64,000 nt of DNA, from assembly GCF_000725125.1 (NCBI RefSeq), contig NZ_JFCB01000017.1:93974-157973 (forward strand), written 5' to 3'. The stretch is from Streptomyces toyocaensis. GTDB taxonomy: Bacteria > Actinomycetota > Actinomycetes > Streptomycetales > Streptomycetaceae. The position numbers were made by a program, and so were the translations under genes. Positions 51,516-62,425 of the stretch are shown here, in pieces. The notes under the pieces are model-generated. The model made no database searches, had not been told where the DNA came from, and worked only from the letters and a program-made list of their open reading frames with translations. Position 1 is the stretch's first letter, and the number at the start of each line of letters is the position of its first letter.

Positions 51516-51983
51516 GTCGCTCCCTTCTGACCGGCGCACACCACCCATTCCGTGAGGGCGGTTGCCGTTCTCGGTCTCTTGCCCTCGCCGCGCCCCGGCC
51601 GACGATTCAAATAAGACGCGGCGACGGTCTGTCACAATACGGATCAGTGCCTTCCATCCCTTCGACCGGGCGAGATGGAATCACTGTTTCGGGGTCCCGA
51701 GCAAACTCGGGGCGCATTCCGACTGTGACCACTTGACATCATGGAGTGAGATAGGCCACACGCAACTTATGCCCTATGTCTCGCATCACTGGATATTCGC
51801 GGCCGAGGTCGAGGCCCGCTTTGAGCGTGACGCGCCCTCATGGACGGTCCGCCTGGTGGCGCGAGTCAGTTGTTCGTGGAAACGATGCGGATATGGTGTT
51901 GGTTGTGTCGGCATGGTGAATTCAACTGTGACGAAACTGTTGATATTAATGGTCGCCAATAACGGGGCTGCTGAAGGGGAATC
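51516..51983. other. Lower-GC non-coding stretch
   Basis: About 470 bases with visibly lower GC than the window average (TTGATATTAATGG, ATTCAAATAAG and similar) lie between two divergently transcribed small genes. The open frames have no ribosome binding site or family features. It should contain both promoters; a TTGACA box is present near 51733. The composition suggests acquired DNA. Confidence 0.55.
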
Positions 51984-52277
51984 ATGTGCCGACGCGCTGT
52001 CTGCCAGTCATGCCGGAAGGTGACGTATGAGGGCTGCGGGAGACACGTGGAGCAAGTGCTCGACGGCGTGCCGGCGCCTCAGCGGTGCATGTGTGAGTCG
52101 GCGGAGCCCAAGCCTGTGCGCACAGGGGAGCCGATGACGCGAACGGGGTCGGAACCGGCCGGACGCGGCGGGACGGTGCGACGCGCACATATCCCTCGAC
52201 GCCCGGACAGTTCACCGGGTCGATCGAAGGACGGCTGGTGGACCCGGCTCATCGCGTGGTTGAAAAGCCCAGCATGA
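51984..52277 (+). CDS. Small Cys/His protein with GWW tail
   Basis: This 97-residue protein begins MCRRAVCQSCRKVTYEGCG-RHVEQVLDGVP and continues QRCMCE, a six-Cys pattern that should bind zinc and that recurs in many small Streptomyces proteins. A flexible polar linker leads to a C-terminal tail SKDGWWTRLIAWLKSPA, which resembles the tail of the Cys-rich protein at 50982-51515 on the other strand. The ATG follows AAGGGGA. The function is unknown; the paired tails suggest a shared membrane or protein docking site. Confidence 0.78.
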   Translation: MCRRAVCQSCRKVTYEGCGRHVEQVLDGVPAPQRCMCESAEPKPVRTGEPMTRTGSEPAGRGGTVRRAHIPRRPDSSPGRSKDGWWTRLIAWLKSPA

Positions 52278-52584
52278 AGCAAGGAGAGGCAGAGCGCTGT
52301 GTTCGCGCGGGGCCGCCCCCAGCGCCTCGTGAGGGTCGGTGCGTGTGGGGAGGCCGGCGCCCCGTCGCACTGTGGCAGGTCCGGGCCCCGTCGGTGACGC
52401 CCGGCCGCGCCTCGAATCGGGTGTCGCCCAGTGCCGGCCGGAGGGCTTCTTCGACGGCTTGGTCTCGGCGCTCGACTTCCTCAAACCCTTGCCTGCGGTC
52501 GCCGGCGGCCTGCCACCGAACGACGCCCTTCCTGCCGGGCGGGCTCGCCCAAGGAGGCCGGACAGGCCCGTCGGGCGGCACGGC
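52278..52584. other. Intergenic stretch without recognised features
   Basis: About 300 bases between a small Cys-rich gene and the stop of a response-regulator gene. I see no supported ORF, repeat or strong hairpin. Confidence 0.5.
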
Positions 52585-53268
52585 TCACCGGCCCCGACCC
52601 CACCGGTACACCAGTTCCGGCCGCCCCACCTGCCCGTACACCGGTGCCCGCCCGGCCCTCCCCGCCTCCACCAGATGCTCCAGGTACCGCCGCGCCGTGA
52701 TCCGGGAGATCCCCACCGCCTCGGCCACCCCCGCCGCGGTGAGTCCGTCCTCCGCCTCCCGCAGGGCCTCCGTCACCCGTTCCAGCGTCGGTGCGCTCAG
52801 CCCCTTCGGGAGGGCGGCCGGTGCGGGCGCGCGCAGGGCGGCCAGCGCCCGGTCCACCTCCTCCTGGCCGCCGGCCTCGCCCACGGCCGCGTGGAACTCG
52901 GCGTACCGCACCAGACGGTCCCGCAGTGTCGCGAAGGTGAACGGCTTGAGCACGTACTGCACGACGCCGAGCGACACCCCCTCACGCACGACCGCGAGGT
53001 CCCGCGCGGACGTCACCGCGATCACGTCGGCGTGATGACCGGCCGCCCGCAGCGAACGCGCCAGCTGGAGGCCGTGCACGTCGGGCAGGTGCAGATCGAG
53101 GAGGAGCAGGTCGACGGGCGTGCTTTCCAGTGCCCGGCGCGCCTCCGCCCCGGTGCGCGCCTTGCCCACGGCGACGAACCCCGGCACCCGCCCGACGTAC
53201 ATCACATGCGCGTCGGCGGCGACCGGGTCGTCCTCGACCACCAGCACTCTGATGGGCTCCCCGGTCAT
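52585..53268 (-). CDS. CitB/DctR-like response regulator
   Basis: This 227-residue regulator has a receiver domain with VVEDDPVAADAH, phospho-acceptor Asp in LLLLDLHLPDVHG and Lys in VLKPFTF. It ends in a DNA-binding helix-turn-helix (GLTAAGVAEAVGISRITARRYL) of the CitB/DcuR group. Its ATG overlaps the kinase stop (ATGA). The divergent C4-dicarboxylate symporter at 55057 is the expected target. Confidence 0.92.
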   Translation of the reverse strand: MTGEPIRVLVVEDDPVAADAHVMYVGRVPGFVAVGKARTGAEARRALESTPVDLLLLDLHLPDVHGLQLARSLRAAGHHADVIAVTSARDLAVVREGVSLGVVQYVLKPFTFATLRDRLVRYAEFHAAVGEAGGQEEVDRALAALRAPAPAALPKGLSAPTLERVTEALREAEDGLTAAGVAEAVGISRITARRYLEHLVEAGRAGRAPVYGQVGRPELVYRWGRGR

Positions 53269-54899
53269 CCGGCGCCCCCCGGGCCCTGAACGACCGCCGC
53301 TTCCCGGAGCGGCAGTCGCACCTCGAACACCGCGCCGCTCCCGTCCGCCGAGGCCACCGACAGGTGTCCGCCGTGCCGCGTCACCGCCTGCCGCACGAGG
53401 GCCAGGCCCAGCCCCCTCCCGCCGGGACCGGACGGCTTGGTCGTGAAGCCGCGGCGGAAGACCGCCTCCGTGTGGTCCGGGTCCACGCCCGGGCCGGTGT
53501 CGGACACCCGCAGGACCAGTTCCGAGGGGCTCTCGGTCAGCGCCGTCACCGTCACCCGGGGCCGCACCCCGCCCTGCGCCGCGTCCACGGCGTTGTCGAT
53601 CAGGTTGCCGAGGATGGTGACCAGGTCCCGGGCGGGCAGGGTGTCCGGGAGGAGGCCGTCGTCCAGGCGGCTGTCGTCCGACACCACCAGTTCCACGCCC
53701 CGCTCGTTGGCCTGGGCGGTCTTGCCGAGGAGCAGCGCCGCGAGGACCGGCTCGCTCACCGCCGCCACCACCTGGTCGGTGAGCGCCTGCGCCAGCTCCA
53801 GCTCGGCCGTCGCGAAGTCCACCGCCTCCTCCGCCCGGCCCAGCTCGATCAGCGAGACCACGGTGTGCAGCCGGTTCGCCGCCTCGTGCGCCTGCGACCG
53901 GAGCGCCTGGGTGAAGCCGCGCTCGGAGTCCAGCTCGCCCATCAGCGACTGGAGCTCGGTCACGTCCCGCAGGGTCACCACCGAGCCGCGCCGCTGGCCG
54001 CCGGTGACCGGCGAGGTGTTCACCACCAGCACCCGGTCCGCCGTCAGGTGCACCTCGTCCACCCGGGGTTCCGAGGCGAGCAGCGCGCCCGTCAGCGGCG
54101 CCGGAAGACCCAGCTCCGCGACCGGTCTGCCCACCACGTCCTCCTCCTGGTCCACTCCCAGCAGCTCCCGGCCGCCGTCGTTGATCAGCGCCACCCGGTA
54201 CTGCCCGTCCAGCATCAGCAGCCCCTCGCGCACGGCGTGCAGCGCGGCCTGATGGTAGTCGTGCATGTGACTGAGCTCGGTCGCGTTCATGCCGTGGGTG
54301 TGACGGCGCAGCCGGGCGTTGATGACGTAGGTGCCGATCGCGCCCAGTCCGAGCGCGCCGGACGCGACGGAGAGCAGCGCGGTGAGCTGTCCCCGGGCGC
54401 GCTGGCTGATCTCCTCGACCCGTATGCCCGCGCTGACCAGGCCGACGATCCGGTCGCCGTCCCGGATCGGGGTGACCGCCCGGACCGACGGCCCGAGGGT
54501 ACCGGTGTAGGTCTCGGAGAAGGTACGGCCCCGCAGCGCCGGCGCCGTGTGGCCCTGGAACACCAGGCCGATCTGGTCCGGGTCGGGGTGGGTCCAGCGG
54601 ATGCCCCGCGTGTCCATGATCGTGACGAAGTCCACGTCGGTGTCGCGCACCACCGCCAGCGCGTACGGCTGGAGCCGCGCCGAGGGGTCGGGCGTGCGGA
54701 CCGCCTCCCGCACGGACGGGGAGTCGGCGACCGAACGGGCCACCGCGGTGGCCTGGCGTCCCGCCGCCTCCTCGGCCTGGCTGCGGTCGCCGACGTAGGT
54801 GAACAGCGCGTACCCCGCCACGACGACCGTGATGAGCACGGCCTGCATGGCGAACAGCTGACCCGCGAGGCTGCGGGGCCGCGGGAGGGGGATGCGCAT
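53265..54899 (-). CDS. CitA/DcuS-family sensor histidine kinase
   Basis: This 544-residue kinase has a first transmembrane helix (about residues 15-37), an extracellular single-Cache-type sensor domain (TIMDTRGIRWTHPDPDQIG), a second helix near 180-200, a cytoplasmic PAS domain (LLMLDGQYRVALINDGG) and a His-box typical of the citrate/fumarate sensor group (LRSQAHEAANRLHTVVSLIE). The ATPase has NLIDNAVDAA and GRGLGLALVRQ. The overlap with its response regulator and the divergent symporter gene indicate extracellular dicarboxylate sensing. Confidence 0.93.
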   Translation of the reverse strand: MRIPLPRPRSLAGQLFAMQAVLITVVVAGYALFTYVGDRSQAEEAAGRQATAVARSVADSPSVREAVRTPDPSARLQPYALAVVRDTDVDFVTIMDTRGIRWTHPDPDQIGLVFQGHTAPALRGRTFSETYTGTLGPSVRAVTPIRDGDRIVGLVSAGIRVEEISQRARGQLTALLSVASGALGLGAIGTYVINARLRRHTHGMNATELSHMHDYHQAALHAVREGLLMLDGQYRVALINDGGRELLGVDQEEDVVGRPVAELGLPAPLTGALLASEPRVDEVHLTADRVLVVNTSPVTGGQRRGSVVTLRDVTELQSLMGELDSERGFTQALRSQAHEAANRLHTVVSLIELGRAEEAVDFATAELELAQALTDQVVAAVSEPVLAALLLGKTAQANERGVELVVSDDSRLDDGLLPDTLPARDLVTILGNLIDNAVDAAQGGVRPRVTVTALTESPSELVLRVSDTGPGVDPDHTEAVFRRGFTTKPSGPGGRGLGLALVRQAVTRHGGHLSVASADGSGAVFEVRLPLREAAVVQGPGGAG

Positions 54900-55056
54900 G
54901 CCGCCAGTCTGCCTCCGGGGTCCACGGTGAACTAAATGAACGGAAGGGTGACCGCGCTCACAAGGCGCGACATAGTCACGGCGTTCCCCCAACATCCATC
55001 CCCCGGACGTGAGCCGCACGCCGGTGATGCCGACGACGTCGTCAAGGAGGGCCGCC

Positions 55057-56454
55057 GTGACCAGCACATCCGCTCCGGCACCTGCCGCACCCGCAGCCAA
55101 GCGGGACCGCACGCACTATCTCTACATCGCGGTGATCATCGCGGTCGCCCTCGGCATCGCCGTCGGTCTGATCGCACCCGACTTCGCGGTCGAGCTGAAG
55201 CCGATCGGCACCGGGTTCGTGAACCTGATCAAGATGATGATCTCGCCGATCATCTTCTGCACCATCGTGCTGGGCATCGGCTCCGTGCGGAAGGCCGCCA
55301 AGGTCGGAGCCGTCGGCGGTATCGCCCTGGGCTACTTCATGGTCATGTCGGTCGTGGCCCTCGCCATCGGTCTGATCGTGGGCAACATCCTGGACCCGGG
55401 CACGGGTCTGGCGATCACCGACGCGGTCAAGGAGACCGGCCACGCACAGGTCGACGCGGAGGCCAAGGACACCACCGAGTTCCTGCTCGGCGTCATCCCG
55501 GCCACCATCGTCTCCGCCTTCACCTCCGGCGAGGTGCTGCAGACCCTGCTGGTCGCCCTGCTCTGCGGCTTCGCCCTGCAGGCCATGGGCAACGCGGGCC
55601 AGCCGATCCTGCGCGGCATCGAGCACATCCAGCGGCTGGTCTTCCGGGTCCTGGCCATGATCATGTGGGCCGCCCCGATCGGCGCGTTCGGCGCCATGGC
55701 CGCGGTCACCGGCTCGGCGGGCCTGGACGCCCTGAAGAGCCTCGCGGTGCTGATGCTCGGTTTCTACGTCACCTGTGTGCTGTTCATCTTCGTGGTGCTC
55801 GGCGCGATGCTGCGGATCGTCGCGGGCCTGAACATCTGGACGCTCTTCCGCTACCTGGGCCGTGAGTTCCTGCTGATCCTGTCCACCTCCTCCTCCGAGT
55901 CGGCGCTGCCCCGTCTCATCGCCAAGATGGAGCACCTGGGCGTCAGCAAGCCGGTGGTCGGCATCACGGTCCCGACCGGCTACTCGTTCAACCTCGACGG
56001 CACCATGATCTACATGACCATGGCCTCGCTGTTCATCGCCGACGCCATGGGTACGCCGATGTCGATCGGCGAGCAGATCCCGCTGCTGCTGTTCCTGCTG
56101 GTCGCCTCCAAGGGCGCCGCCGGTGTCACCGGCGCGGGCCTGGCCACGCTGGCCGGTGGTCTGCAGTCCCACAAGCCCGCACTGGTGGACGGCATCGGCC
56201 TCATCGTCGGCATCGACCGCTTCATGAGCGAGGCCCGCGCCCTGACCAACTTCGCGGGCAACGCGGTCGCCACCGTGCTCGTCGGCACCTGGACCAAGGA
56301 GATCGACAAGGAGCGGGTCGCCGAGGTCCTCGCCGGCCGTGCCCCCTTCGACGAGAAGACGCTGCTGGACGACCACGACAGCGCGGACGACTCCGGCCCG
56401 TCCCCCGCCGAGCTGCCCGGCAGGGGCGGCGAGAAGGAGCTGGCCAAGGCCTGA
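55057..56454 (+). CDS. C4-dicarboxylate/cation symporter (DctA-like)
   Basis: This 465-residue transporter of the DAACS family takes up succinate, fumarate or malate with protons or sodium. It has about eight helices, the serine-rich reentrant motif STSSSESALPRLIAKME and the substrate-site helix GYSFNLDGTMIYMT. The GTG at 55057 follows a perfect AAGGAGG at six bases; an upstream in-frame ATG at 55009 has no such site. An acidic tail of about 40 residues follows the last helix. It is divergent from a CitAB/DctBR-like two-component system. Confidence 0.93.
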   Translation: MTSTSAPAPAAPAAKRDRTHYLYIAVIIAVALGIAVGLIAPDFAVELKPIGTGFVNLIKMMISPIIFCTIVLGIGSVRKAAKVGAVGGIALGYFMVMSVVALAIGLIVGNILDPGTGLAITDAVKETGHAQVDAEAKDTTEFLLGVIPATIVSAFTSGEVLQTLLVALLCGFALQAMGNAGQPILRGIEHIQRLVFRVLAMIMWAAPIGAFGAMAAVTGSAGLDALKSLAVLMLGFYVTCVLFIFVVLGAMLRIVAGLNIWTLFRYLGREFLLILSTSSSESALPRLIAKMEHLGVSKPVVGITVPTGYSFNLDGTMIYMTMASLFIADAMGTPMSIGEQIPLLLFLLVASKGAAGVTGAGLATLAGGLQSHKPALVDGIGLIVGIDRFMSEARALTNFAGNAVATVLVGTWTKEIDKERVAEVLAGRAPFDEKTLLDDHDSADDSGPSPAELPGRGGEKELAKA

Positions 56455-56622
56455 CGGCCGACGCCGCACACCCCCACGGACCCGGGCGGCTGGGACACTC
56501 CCCCCGTTGCTCAGCCGCCCGGTCGCAGGAGGCCCGCCGCCCGTATGCGGGCCTCCGCAGCCGCCGAGCGGCCGGACTCCCTCCCCGTGAGCCCGGCCGC
56601 TCGGCTTCTTCCGTCAGGACCG

Positions 56623-56677
56623 CCCTTGCCTCGACGTCGCTGTCCCTTGCCTTGACGCCGACGTCAGGGCTTACGTT
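56623..56677 (+). promoter_or_regulatory. MerR-type promoter with 19-bp spacer
   Basis: TTGCCT (56647-56652) and TACGTT (56672-56677) are separated by 19 bases, the long spacer typical of MerR-controlled promoters, and the spacer holds the dyad TGACG/CGTCA. A direct copy of CCCTTGCCT(C/T)GACG lies 21 bases upstream. The start codon follows by seven bases. Confidence 0.65.
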
Positions 56678-56684
56678 CGTCCCC

Positions 56685-57113
56685 ATGCGAATCGGCGAGC
56701 TGGCCGCACGGGCCGGGACCACCACGCGGACGCTGCGGTACTACGAGTCCCGTGGGCTGCTCCCCGCGCGGCGGACCACCAACGGATACCGGACCTACGA
56801 CGAGGGCGACCTGAAGCTGTTGCGGCAGATCCGCACGCTCCAGGACTTCGGGTTCGACCTGGAGGAGACCCGGCCCTTCGTGGAGTGTCTGCGGGCCGGC
56901 CATCCCGAGGGCGACGCGTGCCCCGCCTCGCTCCAGGTCTACCGGCGCAAGCTGGACGAGCTGGACGCGCTCATCGGTGAGCTGCGGGCGGTGCGGGCGC
57001 AGGTGGGCGAGCAGCTGGCGCGGGCGGAGTCGGCGCGTGACCGGCTGGCCGCCGGGGCCGCGGCTGAGGAAGGTCCGGAGCCGCTGTGCGAACTGGGAGG
57101 GAAACCGTGGTGA
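56685..57113 (+). CDS. MerR family regulator with Cys-containing effector region
   Basis: This 142-residue regulator has an N-terminal MerR helix-turn-helix (MRIGELAARAGTTTRTLRYYESRGLL), a dimerisation coiled coil and three Cys in the effector half (FVECLRAG, GDACPAS, PLCELGG). This places it near redox- or metal-sensing members. A thioredoxin gene overlaps its end, which favours redox sensing. Its promoter shows the MerR architecture, and the mRNA is probably leaderless. Confidence 0.88.
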   Translation: MRIGELAARAGTTTRTLRYYESRGLLPARRTTNGYRTYDEGDLKLLRQIRTLQDFGFDLEETRPFVECLRAGHPEGDACPASLQVYRRKLDELDALIGELRAVRAQVGEQLARAESARDRLAAGAAAEEGPEPLCELGGKPW

Positions 57114-57433
57114 GAGGTGTGCCCGAGGTGACCGACGAGGACTTCGCGTCGGAGGTGATCGGAGCGGAGCTGCCGGTGCTCGTGGAGTTCACGGCCGACT
57201 GGTGTCCGCCCTGCCGGCAGATGGCGCCGGTGCTGAGCGCACTGGCCGCGGAGGAGGAGGGCAGGCTGAAGGTCGTCCAGCTCGATGTGGACGCCAATCC
57301 CGGCACGACCAACGCGTACAAGGTGCTGTCGATGCCGACCTTCATGGTGTTCCGTGACGGGCAGCCCGTGCGGTCGATGGTGGGGGCCAGGCCCAAAAGG
57401 AGGCTCCGCGAGGAGCTGGAAGACGTGCTCTGA
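57107..57433 (+). CDS. Thioredoxin
   Basis: This 108-residue single-domain thioredoxin has active site FTADWCPPCRQMAPV, the cis-Pro loop MPTFMVFRDG and the usual length. The active site reads CPPC instead of the canonical CGPC. Two adjacent GTG codons (57107 and 57110) are possible starts; 57107 has the better distance from GGGAGG. It overlaps the MerR stop and should be induced with it. A strong terminator follows. Confidence 0.92.
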   Translation: MVRGVPEVTDEDFASEVIGAELPVLVEFTADWCPPCRQMAPVLSALAAEEEGRLKVVQLDVDANPGTTNAYKVLSMPTFMVFRDGQPVRSMVGARPKRRLREELEDVL

Positions 57434-57459
57434 CCTGCACGGAGAGTGCGAGGCGAGAC

Positions 57460-57498
57460 AAGGAAACCCCCGCGGCAATTGCGCCCGGGGGTTTCCTT
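57460..57498 (+). terminator. Rho-independent-like terminator of the MerR-thioredoxin operon
   Basis: A perfect 13-bp stem (AAGGAAACCCCCG with CGGGGGTTTCCTT) with an inner GCAATTGC hairpin is followed by TTTGCG. It is 26 bases after the thioredoxin stop. Confidence 0.8.
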
Positions 57499-57583
57499 TG
57501 CGTATATTCATGGGTTCGCGACTTCGCAAGGGAGAAGGCGCGGTGAAGTTCAGTGAGCACAGTATATCCGGGCGGGAGCGGAA

Positions 57584-59845
57584 TTGTCAAACACCGAATT
57601 TCCGGACGCTGAATTCCGGCAGGAACAGGAATTCATCGACGGACTGTACGCACGGGTGGACGTCCTGCGCGGCGACGCCGAGGCGGGCGTCACGGACGCG
57701 CTCGCCCAGGGCCACACCCCCCGGCAGGCCAGGCTGGAGCGGGACATCCTCGTCGCCGAGCGCTCCGGGCTGCTCGCCGCGCTGAACGCGGTGGACGGCT
57801 CCCTCTGCTTCGGCCGGATCGACCTCGCCTCCGGGGCCACCCACCACATCGGCCGGATCGGCCTGCGCGCCGACGACGCCGAACGCACGCCCGTCCTCAT
57901 CGACTGGCGCGCCGACGTGGCCCGCCCCTTCTACCTGGCCACCGGCCACACCACGATGGGCCTCAGGCGCCGCCGGCACATCGCCACCGAGGGCCGCCGG
58001 GTCACCGCCCTGCACGACGAGATCCTCGACCTCGGCGACGAGACCCGCACCGGTCACGAGGACCCCGCCGGCGACGCCGTACTGCTCGCCGCGCTCGACT
58101 CCGCGCGCACCGGCCGCATGGGCGACATCGTGCGCACCATCCAGGCGGACCAGGACCGCATCATCCGCGCCCCGCACCGCGGGGTCATGGTCGTCGAGGG
58201 CGGACCCGGCACCGGCAAGACCGCCGTCGCCCTGCACCGCGCCGCGTTCCTCCTCTACGAGCACCGCGAGCTGCTGGCCCGCCGTGCCGTCCTGATCGTC
58301 GGCCCCAACCCGGCGTTCCTCGGCTACATCGGCGAGGTGCTCCCCAGCCTCGGCGAGACCGGCGTGCTCCTGGCCACCGTCGGTGAGCTGTTCCCCGGCG
58401 TGCGGACCACCCGGACGGACACCCCCGAGGCCGCGGCCGCCAAGGGCCGCGCGGAGATGGCCGACGTCCTCGCCGACGTGGTGCGCGAGCGGCAGGCGCT
58501 GCCCGACCCGGTGATCACGATCGAGCACGACCGCGAGATCCTCATGCTGGACGACGGCCTGGTGAACGTCGCCCGCGAGCGCACCCGCGCCACCGGGCTG
58601 CCGCACAACGTGGCCCGCGAGCACTTCGAGGGCCACATCCTCAACGCGCTCACCGACATGGTCGCCGAGCGCATCGGCACCGACCCCTACGACGGCGGCA
58701 ACCTGCTCGACCCGAGCGACATCACCCAGATCCGCGACGAGCTCGCCGAGAACCCCGAGGTCTGGTCCGCCATCGACCGGCTGTGGCCCCGGATCACCCC
58801 GCAGCGCCTGGTCGCCGACTTCCTCGCCGCGCCCGAGGGTCATCTGTCCGGCGAGGACGCCGCCGCGGTCCGCCGCCCGGTCACCCGGCACTGGACCGTC
58901 TCCGACGTGCCCCTGCTCGACGAGGCCGCCGAACTCCTCGGCGAGGACGACCGCCTCGCCCGCGCACGGGCCGAACGCGAGCGGCAGACGCAGATCGCCT
59001 TCGCGCAGGGCGTCCTGGACGTCTCGTACGCCTCCCGCACCTACGAGTTCGAGGACAAGGAGGACGACGACCCGGACTCCTCCGAGGTGCTGTCCGCGCA
59101 CGACATCATCGACGCCGAGCGCTTCGCCGAACGGCACGAGGAGGACGACCACCGCAGCGCCGCGGAGCGCGCCGCCGCCGACCGCACCTGGGCGTTCGGG
59201 CACATCGTCGTCGACGAGGCGCAGGAGCTGTCCCCGATGGCCTGGCGGCTGCTCATGCGGCGCAGCCCCACCCGCTCGATGACCCTCGTCGGCGACCCGG
59301 CGCAGACGTCGGAGGCGGGCGGAGTCGGGTCCTGGGCGGACATCCTCACCCCCTATGTCGAGGACCGCTGGGAACACAACCGGCTCGGCGTCAACTACCG
59401 CACGCCCGCGGAGATCATGGAGGTCGCCGCCGCCGTGGTCCGCGCCGCGCACCCCGGTTTCGAGCCGCCCGGCTCGGTGCGTTCCACCGGGGTGCGCCCC
59501 TGGGCCCGCGCCACCGGCGATCTGCCCGGCGCCGCTGCCGAGGCCGTCGCGGACCTCACTCCCGCCGAGGGCCGCCTCGCCGTCATCGCCCCGCGCGAGC
59601 TGCACCGCGCCCTGGCCGCCCGGCTGGACGGGGTCACGGCCGGCGGCGAACCCGATCTGACGCACGACGTCGTGCTGCTCGACCCGCGCCAGGCCAAGGG
59701 ACTGGAGTTCGACTCGGTCCTCGTGGTGGAACCGGGCCGCTACGGCACCAGCGATCTGTACGTGGCGCTCACCCGCGCCACCCAGCGGCTCGGCATCCTG
59801 CACACCGAGCCGCTGCCGGAGCCGCTGGCCGAGGCCCTGCGGTAG
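57584..59845 (+). CDS. HelD-like helicase (RNA polymerase recycling)
   Basis: This 753-residue superfamily-1 helicase-like ATPase has Walker A GGPGTGKTAVALHRAAFL near residue 206, Walker B HIVVDEAQELSP, motif GDPAQTSEAG and the C-terminal DPRQAKGLEFDSVLVVEPG. Actinobacterial HelD proteins of this length bind stalled RNA polymerase, clear nucleic acid and can displace rifampicin. The N-terminus begins with a helical coil (EFRQEQEFIDGLYARVDVLRG), the arm that enters the polymerase secondary channel. The start is a TTG five bases after GGGAG. I do not see the rifampicin-associated element in front of it. Confidence 0.88.
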   Translation: MSNTEFPDAEFRQEQEFIDGLYARVDVLRGDAEAGVTDALAQGHTPRQARLERDILVAERSGLLAALNAVDGSLCFGRIDLASGATHHIGRIGLRADDAERTPVLIDWRADVARPFYLATGHTTMGLRRRRHIATEGRRVTALHDEILDLGDETRTGHEDPAGDAVLLAALDSARTGRMGDIVRTIQADQDRIIRAPHRGVMVVEGGPGTGKTAVALHRAAFLLYEHRELLARRAVLIVGPNPAFLGYIGEVLPSLGETGVLLATVGELFPGVRTTRTDTPEAAAAKGRAEMADVLADVVRERQALPDPVITIEHDREILMLDDGLVNVARERTRATGLPHNVAREHFEGHILNALTDMVAERIGTDPYDGGNLLDPSDITQIRDELAENPEVWSAIDRLWPRITPQRLVADFLAAPEGHLSGEDAAAVRRPVTRHWTVSDVPLLDEAAELLGEDDRLARARAERERQTQIAFAQGVLDVSYASRTYEFEDKEDDDPDSSEVLSAHDIIDAERFAERHEEDDHRSAAERAAADRTWAFGHIVVDEAQELSPMAWRLLMRRSPTRSMTLVGDPAQTSEAGGVGSWADILTPYVEDRWEHNRLGVNYRTPAEIMEVAAAVVRAAHPGFEPPGSVRSTGVRPWARATGDLPGAAAEAVADLTPAEGRLAVIAPRELHRALAARLDGVTAGGEPDLTHDVVLLDPRQAKGLEFDSVLVVEPGRYGTSDLYVALTRATQRLGILHTEPLPEPLAEALR

Positions 59846-59860
59846 GTCACGGACCCGGTC

Positions 59861-62392
<2,532 letters not shown>

Positions 62393-62425
62393 GGGCGAAG
62401 CCTCCTGGAACGAAGGTCGGACGGG

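Noticed and set aside
51562..52023. 153-residue plus-strand ORF in the lower-GC stretch
   Set aside because: It has no ribosome binding site or recognisable family, it overlaps the start of the Cys/His gene and its composition is irregular.
57587..59803. 738-residue open frame opposite the HelD gene
   Set aside because: It is an antisense shadow of a GC-rich gene without any recognisable protein feature.
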